Origin: Akkermansiaceae bacterium
Lineage (GTDB): Bacteria > Verrucomicrobiota > Verrucomicrobiia > Verrucomicrobiales > Akkermansiaceae
Direction of reading: 5' to 3'
Assembly (NCBI GenBank): GCA_030725745.1
Contig: JANRFH010000023.1
Location: 1-64,000, forward strand
DNA: 64,000 nucleotides
In this document: piece after piece, positions 62,099 through 64,000 of the stretch
How positions within the stretch are numbered: the first letter of the stretch is position 1
Layout: every line of letters starts with the position of its first letter
Position numbers and translations under genes: made by a program
Notes under the pieces: model-generated
The model's input: the letters and a program-made list of their open reading frames with translations, nothing else
Database searches by the model: none
Told to the model about the DNA's origin: nothing

Positions 62099-62115
62099 TG
62101 ATCAGTGATCAGTGG
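62099..62115. repeat. GTGATCA tandem fragment
   Basis: Two and a half units of TGATCAG (gtgatcagtgatcagtgg) sit between the operator above and the gyrA/parC gene. Similar tandem GATCAGT strings are scattered between genes in this group. The rest of the 270-bp gap (62116-62285) shows no feature beyond the expected gyrA/parC promoter. Confidence 0.4.
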
Positions 62116-62285
62116 AAGACTGGGGTTGTGGTGCAGTGCTCTGGGGCGGGCTGAAGATTTGAGGAAATATTTTGAAGAAGTTTGTTCCTCCATGTCCGCG
62201 CTGCTTCCATTGCGGTCCGGTTGTTGCTTAAAGTTTGTTTACAATTGCTTGCACGGAGAGAGGGAGTCCGGTAGCACACTTGGCC

Positions 62286-64000
62286 ATGTCACAAGATCCG
62301 GATCACCACATTTCCTTGGGGGAGATGTATTCCGATTATTTCCTCGATTACGCGAGCTACGTTATTTTGGAGCGCGCGGTGCCGCATTTGTATGATGGGT
62401 TGAAGCCGGTGCAGCGCCGGATCCTGCACTCGATGAAGGAACTGGACGATGGGCGCTACAACAAGGTCGCGAACATTGTGGGAAATACGATGAAGTATCA
62501 CCCGCACGGCGACCAATCGATCGGGGATGCGATGGTGCAGATCGGGCAGAAGGATCTGGTGATCGACTGCCAGGGAAACTGGGGAAACACGCTGACGGGC
62601 GATGGCGCGGCGGCTCCGAGGTATATTGAGGCGAGGCTGACACCTTTTGCGCTGGAGGTGATTTTCAATCCGAAGACGACGAAATGGCTGCCTTCCTATG
62701 ACGGTCGGAATAAGGAGCCGGAGACCTTGCCTGTGAAATTCCCGCTCCTGCTTGCGCAGGGTGTGGAGGGGATCGCGGTGGGGCTGGCGTGTAAGATTTT
62801 GCCGCATAATTTCAACGAGCTGATAACGGCTGCGGTGGCTTATCTGAGGAAAGAGCCGTTCGAGTTGGTGCCGGATTTCCCGACTGGTGGGATCATGGAT
62901 GCTAGCGAGTATCGTGACGGGATTCGTGGCGGAAAGATCCGGGTGCGTGCGCGGATTGAGATCGAGAAGAAGAATATCCTGCGGATCACAGAAATTCCGT
63001 TCGGGACGACGACGGGAGGGGTGATGGATTCCATCGTCAACGCGGCGGACAAGAACAAGATCAAGATCCAGAAGATCGAGGACAATACGGCGGCTCACGC
63101 GGACATCCTGGTGTATCTGCAGTCCGGGGCTGACTCTGAGATGATGCGGGATGCGCTGTATGCGTTCACGGATTGCGAGATGAGCATTTCGCCAAACTCC
63201 GGGGTGATCGTGGATGGAAAGCCGGCGTTTCTCGGGATGACTGAAATCCTGAGGCGGACGACGGATCAGACCAAGGAGTTGCTGAAAATCGAGCTGGAGA
63301 TCCGGCTCGGCGAGCTGGGTGACAAGTGGCACTTTTCCTCGCTGGAGAAAATTTTCATCGAGAACCGCATCTACCGGGACATCGAGGAGTCGGAGACCTG
63401 GGAGGCCGTGCTCAAGGCGATCGATGATGGCTTGAAGCCGTTCAAAAAGCTTCTGAAACGCGAGGTGAGCGAGGAGGATTTGGTGAGACTGACGGAGATC
63501 CGGATCAAGCGGATTTCAAAATTCAACAAGTTCAAGGCCGACGAGGAGATCAAGGCGATCGAGGACGAGATCGAGCAGACCGAGAAGAACCTACGGAACC
63601 TGACGCGCTACACGGTGCGGTGGTATGAGCAGCTTGGGAAAAAATACGGCAAGAACAGGCAACGCCTGACGGAGATTTCTTCCTTCGCGAAGGTGGACAG
63701 GACGATGGTTGCTGCGGCTACGGAGACGCTATTCCTCGATGCGAAGAATGGCTTTGCGGGAACTTCTTTGAAAAAGGAAGAGGCGCTGGAAAAGTGCTCG
63801 ATGCTCGACGACGTGATCGTTTTCTCTGCCGACGGGAAGGTAAAAGTGACGAAGGTCGCCGACAAATTCTTCGTGGGTCAGAGGCCGCTACGAGTCGCCG
63901 TTTTCCGCAAGGACGAGGATCTGATCTACTCGATGATCTACCGCGACGGGCGCGACGGTAACATCATGGCCAAGCGTTTCACCATCGGTGGAGTAACGCG
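62286..64000 (+). CDS. DNA gyrase/topoisomerase IV subunit A (3' end outside window)
   Basis: This subunit breaks and rejoins DNA. From the ATG at 62286, 571 codons are present. LYDGLKPVQRRILHSM (36-51) and the catalytic Tyr113 in APRYIEARL are clear, with KYHPHGDQSIGDAM (70-83) and the following breakage-reunion domain, then a coiled-coil-like stretch (about 400-450). The sequence type (HHISLGEMYSDYFLDYASYV) resembles the Bacteroidota/PVC proteins annotated as topoisomerase IV A. Whether it is GyrA or ParC cannot be decided without the C-terminal domain or the genome partner. Confidence 0.93.
   Translation, partial: MSQDPDHHISLGEMYSDYFLDYASYVILERAVPHLYDGLKPVQRRILHSMKELDDGRYNKVANIVGNTMKYHPHGDQSIGDAMVQIGQKDLVIDCQGNWGNTLTGDGAAAPRYIEARLTPFALEVIFNPKTTKWLPSYDGRNKEPETLPVKFPLLLAQGVEGIAVGLACKILPHNFNELITAAVAYLRKEPFELVPDFPTGGIMDASEYRDGIRGGKIRVRARIEIEKKNILRITEIPFGTTTGGVMDSIVNAADKNKIKIQKIEDNTAAHADILVYLQSGADSEMMRDALYAFTDCEMSISPNSGVIVDGKPAFLGMTEILRRTTDQTKELLKIELEIRLGELGDKWHFSSLEKIFIENRIYRDIEESETWEAVLKAIDDGLKPFKKLLKREVSEEDLVRLTEIRIKRISKFNKFKADEEIKAIEDEIEQTEKNLRNLTRYTVRWYEQLGKKYGKNRQRLTEISSFAKVDRTMVAAATETLFLDAKNGFAGTSLKKEEALEKCSMLDDVIVFSADGKVKVTKVADKFFVGQRPLRVAVFRKDEDLIYSMIYRDGRDGNIMAKRFTIGGVT

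Noticed and set aside
62289-63332. A 347-residue minus-strand frame
   Set aside because: It is antisense to the gyrA/parC gene, whose motifs are unmistakable.

Overview
The window looks like a chromosomal piece of a Verrucomicrobiota bacterium, probably near Luteolibacter, Haloferula or Roseibacillus. This is inferred from gene families, not from a marker phylogeny. Typical PVC-superphylum families are present: very large secreted cytochromes that join a dehydrogenase-like propeller, HEAT repeats and CxxCH; a DUF1080 domain; DUF1501; and WD40-cytochrome proteins. The lexA promoter carries a perfect TGTTC-N4-GAAC-A site, the motif described for verrucomicrobial LexA. Two GH29 fucosidases and a sulfatase point to use of sulfated fucose-containing polysaccharide, as in many marine members. 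No rRNA, tRNA, CRISPR array, phage or transposase gene was seen. No gene-free gap exceeds 300 bases once starts are refined.

Layout. 1-8119: housekeeping and small genes (a truncated unknown, ogt, acylphosphatase, FmdB-type zinc ribbon, two secreted or anchored unknowns, lgt, infA, a TPR protein, an M29 aminopeptidase). 8162-22259: an outer-membrane uptake locus with a TonB-dependent receptor, a secreted beta-helix protein made of two almost identical halves, a TonB2-type energizer set (DUF3450, long MotA/TolQ/ExbB, ExbB, ExbD, TonB, TPR), a phosphate-porin-like protein and a small secreted protein. 22331-25532: an unknown, a shortened DUF1501 protein and uvrC. 25616-34406: a polysaccharide locus (GH29, GH43-like, GH29, sulfatase) next to a NarL-type two-component pair whose sensor seems to carry a discoidin-like periplasmic domain. 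34632-42525: envelope genes (L,D-transpeptidase, cytochrome b562-like protein, PbpC) and a PVC heme protein. 42663-46506: lexA divergent from a ligase-associated DEXH helicase and PdeM nuclease pair. 46516-54250: WD40 cytochrome, NhaC antiporter coupled to hicBA, GTP-type PEP carboxykinase, alkaline phosphatase. 54319-62015: a 1443-residue DUF1080-heme-cytochrome fusion and an operon of PEP-hydrolase-family, Tm-1-like, Dabb and AraC genes. 62286-64000: start of a GyrA/ParC gene.

The points most worth following up are: the 964-bp exact duplication inside the beta-helix gene beside a complete dedicated TonB system; a shared inverted half-site (AAATCCACAT) ahead of both the PEP-hydrolase/Tm-1 operon and the DUF1080-heme gene, suggesting one AraC regulon; three consecutive palindromes ahead of the sulfatase-fucosidase operon; a 9-mer shared by the sensor-kinase and glycosidase promoters; the SOS-linked helicase/PdeM pair; the hicBA-nhaC coupling; and three different long inverted-repeat elements between genes.
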